Shown one piece after another: positions 12,883-21,026 of a stretch of 34,633 bases of DNA. The notes under the pieces were generated by a model. The model searched no databases, was not told the origin of the DNA, and saw only the letters and a program-made list of their open reading frames with translations. How positions within the stretch are numbered: the stretch's first letter is position 1; each line of letters begins with the position of its first letter. The stretch is from a virus, in the IMG/VR virus record IMGVR_UViG_3300025071_000023, positions 1 to 34,633 of that record; one strand, 5' to 3'. The position numbers and the translations under genes were made by a program.

Positions 12883-12911
12883 TTGACATATTTACGCAAA
12901 AAGCGTAATAA
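12883..12911 (+). promoter_or_regulatory. Promoter candidate with start at the next ATG
   Basis: A perfect -35, TTGACA (12883-12888), is followed after exactly 17 bases by TAATAA (12906-12911). The -10 is poor (three of six). The expected start, about seven bases on, coincides with ATG 12918, which has no ribosome site. ACGC/GCGT around AAAAA (12894-12906) forms a small hairpin in the spacer. Confidence 0.45.
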
Positions 12912-12917
12912 GCGCGT

Positions 12918-13115
12918 ATGGGATTCCTTAGTCCAAAGCCTCCGCCTCCCCCGCCGCCCCCAGCATCACCAGACGTTGGCCGAACTGAAGCAAAGAAGAT
13001 TGCCAAGCGTAAGCGGAAGCGGAGCATGAGTGAGTCTAGCTATGCTCAGTCAACTAAAGGCGGAGCGGTAAATCCAAACTACTCGACGGGATCTAAGACA
13101 GCTCAAGGCCAATGA
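12918..13115 (+). CDS. Small proline-rich basic virion-region protein
   Basis: This gene encodes 65 residues: MGFLSPK, a run of eight prolines, then a basic cluster (KKIAKRKRKR) and a Ser/Gly/Thr-rich tail. Short proline-rich basic proteins of this type are common between the large terminase and portal genes of podoviruses; their function is unknown. The stop overlaps the portal start by 4 bases. No Shine-Dalgarno site is seen. Confidence 0.7.
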   Translation: MGFLSPKPPPPPPPPASPDVGRTEAKKIAKRKRKRSMSESSYAQSTKGGAVNPNYSTGSKTAQGQ

Positions 13116-14758
13116 TTGACGAGAACGTAGACACTATTCTCAGAAAGGCAGAGTCACTTGAGAGTGAACTTAATGCCTTCAAGTCTCACTGGGATCTGAC
13201 TGCGAAGTATTTTAAGCCTCAGCTTGATATATTTACGCAAACTCCCCAGTCGCCTGACGTTACCGGATTCTCTGGCCTGTATGACACTACTGGCATTGAG
13301 AGTCTAGATACCTACTCAAACGGCATGATCGCCGAGGTATTCTCGTCGAATGAGAAATGGATGATCTACACGCCCCAGGATGACCACGAGGTCGATGATG
13401 CGGGCCGGAAATGGTATAACAAATGTTCTGAGTTAGCCTTAACTGCTCTTGGTCGCAGTAACTTCTACCAGTCGATCAAGCCGGTCGTCACCGATATGGG
13501 ATGTGGTGGCACTGGATCATTGTATGTTGAGCGAGGAAATAAGAAGCTACTCAAGTTTTGTTATGATCGATTAGGCACATTTGCCATTGAGAAGGATGGC
13601 GAGGGAGACATTCGGACCGAATACCGGTGGCTGACTATGACTGCCACGGAAATGGCAGATAAGTTTGGCGAGGATAATCTAGGCAAGAAGGCTAAGGCAT
13701 CGCTAAATGAGATGAAGAAGGGCGGCGAGAAGACTCAGTTCACTGTGATCCATGCGTGTTTCCCTCGCAACAAGAACGGGATTGAATCCAAGAACAAGCC
13801 ATTCGCCAGTATTTACGTCTGTAAAGAAGACAGAATGATTTTAGAAGAAGGTGGATATGATTACTATCCATTCGCTTCACCAAGAGCTGAGATCTGGAAT
13901 GATTATAATTACGGTCTAGCTCCAGCCTCCAAGGCGCTACCGGCAATGAGAGAGCTAAACAAGCTCCGTAGAGATGTCCACGAGGGCGTAGCTTTACAGG
14001 TCAAGCCACCTTGGCTAGTGCCATCAGACTCAGTAGATGAGATCTCAACACGACCTAATGGCGTGACAGTCTTTGATGAGCGTAACGGGATGAAGCCCGA
14101 GCAGATGAGGGTCTACAACGACATCAACGCCGGCATGGTATTGATGGAGAACGTGACAGAGCAGGTCCGTGGATTCTTTCATGCTCAGCTATTTGAGGCC
14201 GTAGCTCAGAAGGACAAGCAGATGACGGCCAGAGAGGTCGCCAGTATTGAGAACGCTGCTCTTCGTCGATTCCTACCTAATTTCAACCAAATCACTACAG
14301 AGCTAACACCAATCTTCCAGAACGTGTTCCTACTTTTGTTCAATGAAGGAGCATTCCCAGACCCACCTGAGTCTGTAAAGCTTTACCCTGATGGCCCAAT
14401 GAATGCCGGTATCGTGCCGCTTCCAAAGGTTGAGTTTACCTCGCGCATCGCTCTAGCGATAAGGATGATCGAAAACAACGCTATTGACCGCACTATTGAG
14501 CGGATTATGCCAATGATTCAGATCGCTCCAGAGCTTGCCGACAACTTTGACCTTGACCAGATGCTTAGAGATAGCGCCCGCAATGACGGTATTTCTGAGG
14601 ATGTCATTAAGAATCTTCAAGAGGTAATCGAACAGCGCGAAGCCCGCGCAGCAGAGATGGCTCAACAACAGCAGATGATGATGGCTCAACAAGCCGCCAG
14701 CGCTGCCAAAGACGCCAGCCAGGTCGATCCTGAGAAGCTTCAAGGCATGATGCAATAA
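13112..14758 (+). CDS. Portal (T7 gp8-like head-tail connecting protein)
   Basis: This gene encodes 548 residues, matching T7 gp8 (about 536). Typical features include the helical N-terminus (TILRKAESLESELNAFKSHW), GLYDTTGIESLDTYSNGMI, a wing region, YNYGLAPASKALPAMRELNK leading into the stem helices, and a C-terminal Gln/Met/Ala-rich tail (QQQQMMMAQQAAS). Twelve copies would form the DNA channel at one head vertex and bind the tail tube A protein. It sits in the expected place after the terminase. Confidence 0.92.
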   Translation: MIDENVDTILRKAESLESELNAFKSHWDLTAKYFKPQLDIFTQTPQSPDVTGFSGLYDTTGIESLDTYSNGMIAEVFSSNEKWMIYTPQDDHEVDDAGRKWYNKCSELALTALGRSNFYQSIKPVVTDMGCGGTGSLYVERGNKKLLKFCYDRLGTFAIEKDGEGDIRTEYRWLTMTATEMADKFGEDNLGKKAKASLNEMKKGGEKTQFTVIHACFPRNKNGIESKNKPFASIYVCKEDRMILEEGGYDYYPFASPRAEIWNDYNYGLAPASKALPAMRELNKLRRDVHEGVALQVKPPWLVPSDSVDEISTRPNGVTVFDERNGMKPEQMRVYNDINAGMVLMENVTEQVRGFFHAQLFEAVAQKDKQMTAREVASIENAALRRFLPNFNQITTELTPIFQNVFLLLFNEGAFPDPPESVKLYPDGPMNAGIVPLPKVEFTSRIALAIRMIENNAIDRTIERIMPMIQIAPELADNFDLDQMLRDSARNDGISEDVIKNLQEVIEQREARAAEMAQQQQMMMAQQAASAAKDASQVDPEKLQGMMQ

Positions 14759-14976
14759 TGGACAGACATACACATAACGGGAAGGTTGTTAAGACTCTCC
14801 TGTCTACTACAGAAGGGGACGCGCTGTTGGAATGGATGAAAGTAAAATTCCAGTTTAACCAGCCGGTGTTCAAAGCAGAAGACGATTACAACGAGACATC
14901 CGCAAAATTACGAGAAGGTGGCCGTCATGTAATCATAGAACTAGAGAACCTAAAACCAAGAAACCCAGATGATTGA
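14758..14976 (+). CDS. Bbp19-like small phage protein
   Basis: This gene encodes 72 residues. TEGDALLEWMKVKFQFNQPV followed by TSAKLREGGRHVIIELENL fits the short Bbp19-type domain (a helix with G-x-x-x-LxWL, a finger with F, then REGxRxVxxxL) that lies between portal and scaffold genes in many podoviruses. Its role is unknown. It overlaps the portal stop by one base and the next gene by 8 bases. Confidence 0.65.
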   Translation: MDRHTHNGKVVKTLLSTTEGDALLEWMKVKFQFNQPVFKAEDDYNETSAKLREGGRHVIIELENLKPRNPDD

Positions 14977-15316
14977 TTCAAGACTATTTAAACTAGTTAG
15001 CGACAAGTTCATTCGACAGACCGACATGAAAGAGATTGCTACGCTTGTAGATGGCGAGGTTACAGGTCTTCACCACAAGCAAGAGAAGTTCCGAGAGACT
15101 CTGGAAAGCCTGATCGGTGACGCATCACCAGTAGAGGTTGAGGTTTCTATTAAGCAGCCTAAAACAAAACGGTCTAAAAAGGATGCTCCAGCAGAATACT
15201 TTACTAAACGCATGGGCGGGAAGTCAGAGCAAGTAGTTGAGTGGAGACGCGAACACTGGAGTGCAAAACAATTTAAAGACGAATATGGCGATCTATTTAC
15301 GGAAGAGAATCTATGA
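14969..15316 (+). CDS. Hypothetical head-region protein
   Basis: This gene encodes 115 residues. A helical N-terminus (LFKLVSDKFIRQTDMKEIAT) is followed by LHHKQEKFRETLESLIGDAS and a Lys-rich linker (KQPKTKRSKKDAPAEYFTKR). Nothing catalytic is seen. The position between portal and scaffold suggests a head-assembly factor. It overlaps the scaffold start by 4 bases. Confidence 0.65.
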   Translation: MIDSRLFKLVSDKFIRQTDMKEIATLVDGEVTGLHHKQEKFRETLESLIGDASPVEVEVSIKQPKTKRSKKDAPAEYFTKRMGGKSEQVVEWRREHWSAKQFKDEYGDLFTEENL

Positions 15317-16251
15317 GACAATACGAATTGATTAGAAACGAAGAAGGAGGAGATGCTGGTGGCGGTGCTGCCGTAGCTGATCCTACAGAAGAATACGGCT
15401 CAGACCCATCAACCCCACCAACCTTTGACGCATCAGGAATGTTTGATGCAGATGGCAAGTTCCAAGAGATTGGAGACCGGTTTAAGAATGACAGCGTCGA
15501 TGCTGACTACATTAACCGGAACTTTAAGGGCAAGAGTCCATCTGACCTAGCAAAGATGCTTAAGGATAACCAGACGGCAGCGCGAGCAAAGTCAGTCAGT
15601 TACCCAGGAGCAGACGCCAGCGATGAGGATTGGAGTCGATTCCGTGAAGCTGCCGGTGTGCCAGAGAGCGCAGACCAAGTCATGCCGGAAGACTTTGAAA
15701 GCTTCCAGAACGCTACCGGATGGACTGAAGAGGTGGCAACTCCAGTAGTTGATGCCCTAATCCAATCAGGAGCGCCAGGACCAGCAATTACTGCCGGACT
15801 AGCGGCTGTTCAAAAAGCAGCAGCAGCACAAGCCGAACAATGGCAAGCAGAGGCCCAAGAGCGACGAGAAGCCGGCAAACAGCAGCTTCTAGAAGCATTT
15901 GGAACTGAGACCGATGCACGCGTTAACGGAGCAACTATTGCAGCCGAAAAGCTTGGAATCCAAGCTGGACTAAGTCAGGAGCAGATTGAAGGCGTCAAGC
16001 AGGTAGTATCTCAGATTGATAGTCCAGAGCTTACTAGGATGTTTGCTCATCTAAGTGATGCAATCTCAGAGGCTTCCTACCGAGGTCCAGGTCAGACAGC
16101 TAAGGTTGATGATTTCCGAGGACCATCCGAGACAGCTCAGGCAATCATGGAAGATAGTCAGCACCCAATGCACGCTAAGTTCATGGCCGGCGACGATGCT
16201 GTCCACAAACACGTTGATACTTTACTAGCAAAAGCGAGAGATATTGCTTAA
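15313..16251 (+). CDS. Scaffolding / capsid assembly protein
   Basis: This gene encodes 312 residues with a GGAAGAG ribosome site. It is acidic and Ala/Gln/Glu-rich, with long helices (AAVQKAAAAQAEQWQAEAQE, RREAGKQQLLEAFGTETDAR). The segment ASDEDWSRFREAAGVPESAD and QVMPEDF is the characteristic N-terminal pattern of podovirus scaffolds, similar in type to T7 gp9. It would guide prohead assembly and then leave. It directly precedes the capsid gene but is separated from it by a terminator and a 200-base leader. Confidence 0.82.
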   Translation: MRQYELIRNEEGGDAGGGAAVADPTEEYGSDPSTPPTFDASGMFDADGKFQEIGDRFKNDSVDADYINRNFKGKSPSDLAKMLKDNQTAARAKSVSYPGADASDEDWSRFREAAGVPESADQVMPEDFESFQNATGWTEEVATPVVDALIQSGAPGPAITAGLAAVQKAAAAQAEQWQAEAQERREAGKQQLLEAFGTETDARVNGATIAAEKLGIQAGLSQEQIEGVKQVVSQIDSPELTRMFAHLSDAISEASYRGPGQTAKVDDFRGPSETAQAIMEDSQHPMHAKFMAGDDAVHKHVDTLLAKARDIA

Positions 16252-16291
16252 CGAATTTCTAGGTGGTCTCTCTCTTCCCATCTAGCACCGA

Positions 16292-16330
16292 GCCTCCTCC
16301 TCTAAGTCATGTCAGAGGGGGAGGCTTTTT
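16292..16330 (+). terminator. Rho-independent terminator after scaffold gene
   Basis: GCCTCCTCCTCT (16292-16303) pairs with AGAGGGGGAGGC (16314-16325) across 12 bp with one wobble (U-G), loop of 10 bases, then TTTTT (16326-16330). It lies 41 bases after the scaffold stop and isolates the capsid transcript. Confidence 0.92.
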
Positions 16331-16533
16331 ATTTGACTAAGTTGATATTTTAGCTTAGAAGGCTATTCATGACAGCTTACCTAGCTTGCTAGACCTGTCT
16401 ATACAGCCCCAATTTGGCCGCCCTACATACGCCCCTCGCATGGCCTACCAGCATTAGCTGCCCCAATTTTAGAGGTTTCCGTTCACAGTCAGGCCTTCGT
16501 GAACCAAAACAAAAACCTAAACCTTAAAATATT
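16331..16533 (+). other. Capsid gene leader with promoter candidate, direct repeat and hairpin
   Basis: These 203 bases hold no gene; the longest ATG frames are only 5-7 codons. The stretch about 16400-16470 is C-rich and contains GCCCCAATTT twice (16406-16415 and 16460-16469). GTTCAC/GTGAAC (16481-16486, 16499-16504) forms a hairpin 30 bases before the capsid ATG. The last 30 bases are A-rich and free of structure. The segment may be a structured 5' leader that stabilises or regulates the capsid mRNA. Confidence 0.5.
16342..16369 (+). promoter_or_regulatory. Promoter candidate for the capsid gene
   Basis: TTGATA (16342-16347), 16 bases, then TATTCA (16364-16369). Read as a Bacteroidetes-type site, TTG and TATTCATG are 19 bases apart with six of eight positions matching. 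It lies 12 bases after the terminator T-run, where a dedicated capsid promoter would be expected. Confidence 0.4.
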
Positions 16534-17454
16534 ATGCCAGTTAGTCCAACACTCGCGCTGATCGATCAGTATCAGCCTAAATTTGAAAGCCAGTGGCGTC
16601 GCCTTGCTCAGCAGGTCGATAGCCGTCTTAGCGGCGCTGTTAGCGTCAACTCCGGTTGTACCGGTGAAGTAAACTACCGCGACCAGATCAAGCCAATTGA
16701 TGTTACGTCACTTGGTGGGCCAAACGCAAACCGCCTTGCAGCAACTGCGATCTCTGAAATCGAAACTCAGAAGCGTGCTAACTACCCTGAGAAGTTTCAG
16801 GCTGTTAAGCACTTTGATGAGTTTGATGAAGTATGGCTTGCAGATCAATCAAAGCCCACATCGCAAACCTTCCTTGAGTTTAAGGCAGGATTTAACCGCA
16901 AGATGGACGATCTTATTATTGCCGCCGCAACAGGAACCTCAAAAACAGGTGACAATGGCGCAGTAAGCACAACTCTTCCAACCGGCCAAGTTATTTCTGT
17001 CGATACTGGAGGATCTGGAGCTGGAATGAACCTTACAAAGATTCTTAATGCTAAACAGCTTATGGAGGAAAACGAGGTATTCGGTCAAGACATTGACGGT
17101 GATGACGCTTACCTTGTACTTAACGCCAAAGCCCTTCGCGGTCTTTATGATGAAGCTAAAATTACTTCTAGCGATTACGCCGGAGAATTATCAGCTCTCT
17201 TTAATGGAGAGATTGACCAATTCCTTGGTTTTAAATTCATCCGCACTGAGCGCCTTGCAGTTGCAAGCAATGTTCGCACCTGCTTTGCTTTTGTGAAGTC
17301 AGGTATAGCACTTGATATTTGGCAGAATCCTAAGTTCAAGCTTAGCGAGCGTAACGACTTTAATGACGCCGCCCAGCTTCGCGGAACTGCCGCAGCAGGA
17401 GCCACTCGCCTTGAGGAAATCAAGGTTGTAGAGATTCCTTGTGGCGAGTCCTAG
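16534..17454 (+). CDS. Major capsid protein (HK97-fold type)
   Basis: This gene encodes 306 residues. The sequence (PTLALIDQYQPKFESQWRRL, VNYRDQIKPIDVTSLGG, then MDDLIIAAATGTSKTG and DDAYLVLNAKALRGLYDEAK) has the pattern of podovirus major capsid proteins unrelated in detail to T7 gp10, with the usual position after the scaffold. It is flanked by strong terminators on both sides (16292-16330, 17476-17515), so it would be expressed as its own, presumably abundant, transcript. No Shine-Dalgarno site; an A/T-rich stretch precedes the ATG. Confidence 0.88.
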   Translation: MPVSPTLALIDQYQPKFESQWRRLAQQVDSRLSGAVSVNSGCTGEVNYRDQIKPIDVTSLGGPNANRLAATAISEIETQKRANYPEKFQAVKHFDEFDEVWLADQSKPTSQTFLEFKAGFNRKMDDLIIAAATGTSKTGDNGAVSTTLPTGQVISVDTGGSGAGMNLTKILNAKQLMEENEVFGQDIDGDDAYLVLNAKALRGLYDEAKITSSDYAGELSALFNGEIDQFLGFKFIRTERLAVASNVRTCFAFVKSGIALDIWQNPKFKLSERNDFNDAAQLRGTAAAGATRLEEIKVVEIPCGES

Positions 17455-17475
17455 TCCATAGCAACAACTAACAAG

Positions 17476-17515
17476 GGTCCGTCTGTCTTTCGGGGCGGGC
17501 GGGCCTTTCCTTTTT
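17476..17515 (+). terminator. Strong terminator abutting the tail tube A start codon
   Basis: GGTCCGTCTGTC (17476-17487) pairs with GGCGGGCGGGCC (17494-17505) over 12 positions using four G-U pairs, loop TTTCGG, followed by TTTCCTTTTT to 17515. The next gene's ATG is at 17516, so the U-tract occupies the place of its ribosome site. Confidence 0.88.
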
Positions 17516-18136
17516 ATGAGCAAGATCATTACTGACATCGACATCGCCAACCAAGCGCTTGGCTATTTGGGAGAGCAGACAATTGCAACAATGTCTGAAA
17601 ACACCAAGGAGGCACGGCAGGTCTCGCTCCACTTTGACCAGACGCTCCGTGAGATCATGGAGAAGCACAGGTGGTCAGTAGGCCGGAAAAGAACTAGAAT
17701 GACGCTATCCGGCGCAACACCAGATTTCGGGTGGTCTTACGCTCACATTATCCCAGAAGACTGCCTAAGAGTCTTGGATTTGTTTGAGCTTTCAGAAGAG
17801 ACACCCACACTAAATCCAGTTCCAATTCGCAAGTTTGAGAAGGAGCCTGGTCTTATCCTTAGCAACATTAAGCATTGCGGCTTAGTTTACATCAAAGAGG
17901 TGATCTCATCAGATCTATCACCATTGCTTGTTAAATCTCTAGCAATCAAGCTGGCGTCAAAGCTAGCAATTCCCCTCGGTGAGTCCAGACTGGCCGGTGA
18001 TTTATCTAATATGGCCGACAATGCCATTAAAGACGCATGGCTGAGCGATATAAGACAGTCACGATCAGGAGAAAACTCTGATTTCCTCCAAAGATCTGAA
18101 GAAAACCACGCCGAAAGCGGAAGATACAATGCCTGA
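17516..18136 (+). CDS. Tail tubular protein A (T7 gp11-like)
   Basis: This gene encodes 206 residues, close to T7 gp11 (196). ITDIDIANQALGYLGEQTIA followed by ARQVSLHFDQTLREIMEKHR and WSVGRKRTRMTL is the standard opening of this gatekeeper/adaptor family; the C-terminal half has LLVKSLAIKLASKLAIPLGE. It forms the ring between portal and tail tube B. The ATG immediately follows a terminator U-tract and has no ribosome site. It overlaps the next gene by 8 bases. Confidence 0.87.
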   Translation: MSKIITDIDIANQALGYLGEQTIATMSENTKEARQVSLHFDQTLREIMEKHRWSVGRKRTRMTLSGATPDFGWSYAHIIPEDCLRVLDLFELSEETPTLNPVPIRKFEKEPGLILSNIKHCGLVYIKEVISSDLSPLLVKSLAIKLASKLAIPLGESRLAGDLSNMADNAIKDAWLSDIRQSRSGENSDFLQRSEENHAESGRYNA

Positions 18137-20636
18137 GTTTTTGCAGTCTAACTTTAATGGTGAGTGGTCTCCGCTCATGCTTGGCCGTGTAGAGCTGTCA
18201 CGATACGCTACATCGCTAAGAACGATGGAGAACTTTGCCCCGACCATACCTGGCGGCGCGAGAAAGCGACCTGGCACTGAATACATTGGCGAGGTCAGAG
18301 ATTCATCAAAGAAAACACGGCTTGAAAGCTTCACGTTTTCTAATGAGCAATCTTATTTGCTAGAATTTAGCGATCTAAAATTACGGTTTTGGAGGAACGG
18401 GGTGTTATTAAGCGATGAAGAAGTTACTCCCTACACTGAGGATGAGGTGTTTAGCCTAAGAATGACATCGACAAACGACATTGTCTATATTGCTTCACCT
18501 AATCATGCTCCCTACAAGCTAACCAGAACATCTGACACTACGTTTGATTTTGCGCTGCTTGAGTTTAAGAACCAGCCGTTTGAAGACGAAAACCTTACAG
18601 ATGTTACTATAAGCGCGTCTGCGACAACAGGAACAGGTATAACCTTAACGTCTTCCAGTAATTTATTTACTGATGACATGGATGATCCAAATGGCAGTCC
18701 AAATGCAAGCACGTTTAAAATTTCTCACTATGTTCCTAGGACTGTATTAGAAAGCTCTATTAATGAAACTAAAGTAGAAAAAACAACCCCAAACAAATTT
18801 AACAATCAAAATAACTATCAACCAAATGATGAGGTTTGGTTTGAAGTCAATTCAACAGTTTTCTATTACACTTGTCATACAGCATACACTCAAGGAACTT
18901 CAACTGAAGTAAACCCTATTAATTTAAATTCGCATTTTTCGACTGGTGTAGTTGCAGAGGTTTTAGGGACAACTTCTGATGTAATGAAGTTTTACATTGA
19001 GGGAGAGTGGTCGTTTAGAACAGAAGGTAACTGGGATGGAGAATGGGGCATTCAAGAGTCTGATGATGGGCTTCTTAATAATTGGATAACTAGATTCTCA
19101 ATGGCGTCTTACAATGGTTCTGATAACTACGTAAGAGAAGGTGATGAGTCGGCCAATCCAATTTGGCTCCGTGTTGTATTGTTTAATACTGCTAGCGGAA
19201 CAAACCATAGAGTGACGTGGACAACTGCTGATGTTGAAAAGTCAGGAGAAGTTACAATTACTGGTTACACTTCTCCGACACAAGTTACTGCCAATGTAAG
19301 CACAACTAGACCGCTTTATTCTACGGCAGCAACTAAACACTGGTCAGAAAATGAGTGGAATTATAGAAAAGGGTTTCCAAGTCAGGTGTTCTTTAAAAAC
19401 AACCGGCTTTGCTTTGCTTCTACTAAGTTAGACAACCAAGCTATCTGGGGCAGTGAAGTAGATAAATGGGATAACTTTAAGCGTGGCATACAAGGAGACT
19501 CGCAGCCATTTAAAGACGTTCTAAGGACCGGCAACCAAGATCCGATACAATGGGTATCCGAGCAGTCAAAGACGCTTCTAGGGCTATCCTCGCAGATAAG
19601 AAACCTAACCGGTGAAGACGGGTCGTCTATTCTAGCGCCAGGTAAGAACAGCTCGGCAAGACAAGCCGGTCGCGGCGCTGCTAACCTTGAGCCGGTAGAG
19701 GTTGATGACTTTACATTCTACGTCCAGCTAGGAGGCAGGATCATCAGAGGTCTCACAAACGATTATGAGCGGGGCGTTTACGCTGCTGCTGATATGACTA
19801 GAGAGGCTGAACACGTAACAAAAGGTGGCGTCAAGCAGATGGCGTTTCAGCTAAACCGTGTTTCTACGCTCTACGCCGTCACAGGAGAGGGTATTGCTGC
19901 CTGCCTAGTGTTTGATCCAGAAGTGGAGAAAATGGGCTGGTATCGCCTTAAAACGCAAGGAGGGACAATTGAGTCAGTTGCTATCCTTCCGGCTACCGGA
20001 GAAGAGGACGAGGTTTACTTTGTAGTGAAAAGAACCATTAATGGAAGCACCAAGCGCTACATTGAAAGGCTAAAGAACGATCAAATCAGAATACAAGATG
20101 ATGGCCTGCAAGACGATATGTTTTATGTCGATTGCGGCACTACGATTACCGGCACTAATATCACAACAGTTACAGGCTTGAATCACCTAGAGGGCAAGGA
20201 AATACAGGTTCTTGGAAATGGTGATTACTTAGGCAAATTCACAGTAGCCAGTAATTCAATTACAATACCCGCTAGCGACAAGGTGACCTATGGCTTGCCT
20301 ATTGAGGCCAAGCTGTGGCCAATGCCGTTAGAGGGCATTACAGCGTCAGGAACGACCTCTGGAGACAAGAAGCGCGTCAAAGAAATTACGATTGACGTTA
20401 TGAACTCGCTCGGAATCCAGACAAAAGACTCACCAGATGACACTAAGGAGCCTACAGATCTTACTCCAAGACAGTCTGATGCAGACCTTGGATCATCGCC
20501 GGCACTCTACAGCGGCAAGCTAGAAGTCAGAAATACTCTGCCAAGATCGTTTGATGGTAATGTTTTTTACCAATCAGATATTCCTTTTGGCGTATTTATC
20601 CGTAATATCATCACCAAATGGGAGAAGACCAGCTAA
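18129..20636 (+). CDS. Tail tubular protein B (T7 gp12-like nozzle)
   Basis: This gene encodes 835 residues, in the range of T7 gp12 (794). The opening LQSNFNGEWSPLMLGRVELS, RYATSLRTMENFAPTIPGGA and RKRPGTEYIG is diagnostic. A later block (TLLGLSSQIRNLTGEDGSSI to GVKQMAFQLNRVSTLYAVTG) and the C-terminal RTLPRSFDGN-like segment are also conserved. Between about 18600 and 19400 (residues ~160-420) the DNA is markedly A/T-rich and the protein is Asn/Thr-rich, suggesting an inserted or fast-evolving domain. It forms the tail nozzle to which fibres attach. It overlaps the acetyltransferase start by 19 bases. Confidence 0.88.
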   Translation: MPEFLQSNFNGEWSPLMLGRVELSRYATSLRTMENFAPTIPGGARKRPGTEYIGEVRDSSKKTRLESFTFSNEQSYLLEFSDLKLRFWRNGVLLSDEEVTPYTEDEVFSLRMTSTNDIVYIASPNHAPYKLTRTSDTTFDFALLEFKNQPFEDENLTDVTISASATTGTGITLTSSSNLFTDDMDDPNGSPNASTFKISHYVPRTVLESSINETKVEKTTPNKFNNQNNYQPNDEVWFEVNSTVFYYTCHTAYTQGTSTEVNPINLNSHFSTGVVAEVLGTTSDVMKFYIEGEWSFRTEGNWDGEWGIQESDDGLLNNWITRFSMASYNGSDNYVREGDESANPIWLRVVLFNTASGTNHRVTWTTADVEKSGEVTITGYTSPTQVTANVSTTRPLYSTAATKHWSENEWNYRKGFPSQVFFKNNRLCFASTKLDNQAIWGSEVDKWDNFKRGIQGDSQPFKDVLRTGNQDPIQWVSEQSKTLLGLSSQIRNLTGEDGSSILAPGKNSSARQAGRGAANLEPVEVDDFTFYVQLGGRIIRGLTNDYERGVYAAADMTREAEHVTKGGVKQMAFQLNRVSTLYAVTGEGIAACLVFDPEVEKMGWYRLKTQGGTIESVAILPATGEEDEVYFVVKRTINGSTKRYIERLKNDQIRIQDDGLQDDMFYVDCGTTITGTNITTVTGLNHLEGKEIQVLGNGDYLGKFTVASNSITIPASDKVTYGLPIEAKLWPMPLEGITASGTTSGDKKRVKEITIDVMNSLGIQTKDSPDDTKEPTDLTPRQSDADLGSSPALYSGKLEVRNTLPRSFDGNVFYQSDIPFGVFIRNIITKWEKTS

Positions 20637-21022
20637 CCTTGAAACCTTACTTTCCAGAACACTATCCATTGCTGTGCGAATGGTGGGACTCACACGGCTC
20701 TCTCAGGGCCGGCAGGTCTGATTTAGAGTCTGGCATAGGATTGGTGGCAGAAAGCGATTCTAGGCCCGTTGGTGCGTGTTTCTTGTATGTTACAGGAGCG
20801 CTTGGGTTTATTGAGGCTATGGTTATTAGCCCTGACTCGACTGTGGCTAAGTCTAGAAAGATTGCTGACACTTTATTTAAGGAGCTGCACAAAATAGCTA
20901 AGGCAGAAGGCGTCAACAAGCTAATCGCTTTTGTTCAGTCTAAAGGCATGGTCAGGGAGTGTTCCCGCTCAGGTTTTACACAAGTCGGGCCACCTATGGC
21001 GCAAATGGTTCAAACAATATAA
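20618..21022 (+). CDS. GNAT-family N-acetyltransferase-like protein
   Basis: This gene encodes 134 residues. SDSRPVGACFLYVTGALGFI, EAMVISPDSTVAKSRKIADT and LFKELHKIAKAEGVNKLIAF follow the GNAT order: strand, beta-4 with EAMVISP, an acetyl-CoA loop region (less canonical than the usual QxxGxG/A), a helix, then strand. The final segment GMVRECSRSGFTQVGPP is also typical. Similar small GNAT-like genes occur within tail modules of podoviruses; a structural or regulatory role there is unknown. The start overlaps the tail tube B end by 19 bases. Confidence 0.75.
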   Translation: MGEDQLTLKPYFPEHYPLLCEWWDSHGSLRAGRSDLESGIGLVAESDSRPVGACFLYVTGALGFIEAMVISPDSTVAKSRKIADTLFKELHKIAKAEGVNKLIAFVQSKGMVRECSRSGFTQVGPPMAQMVQTI

Positions 21023-21026
21023 AGAA

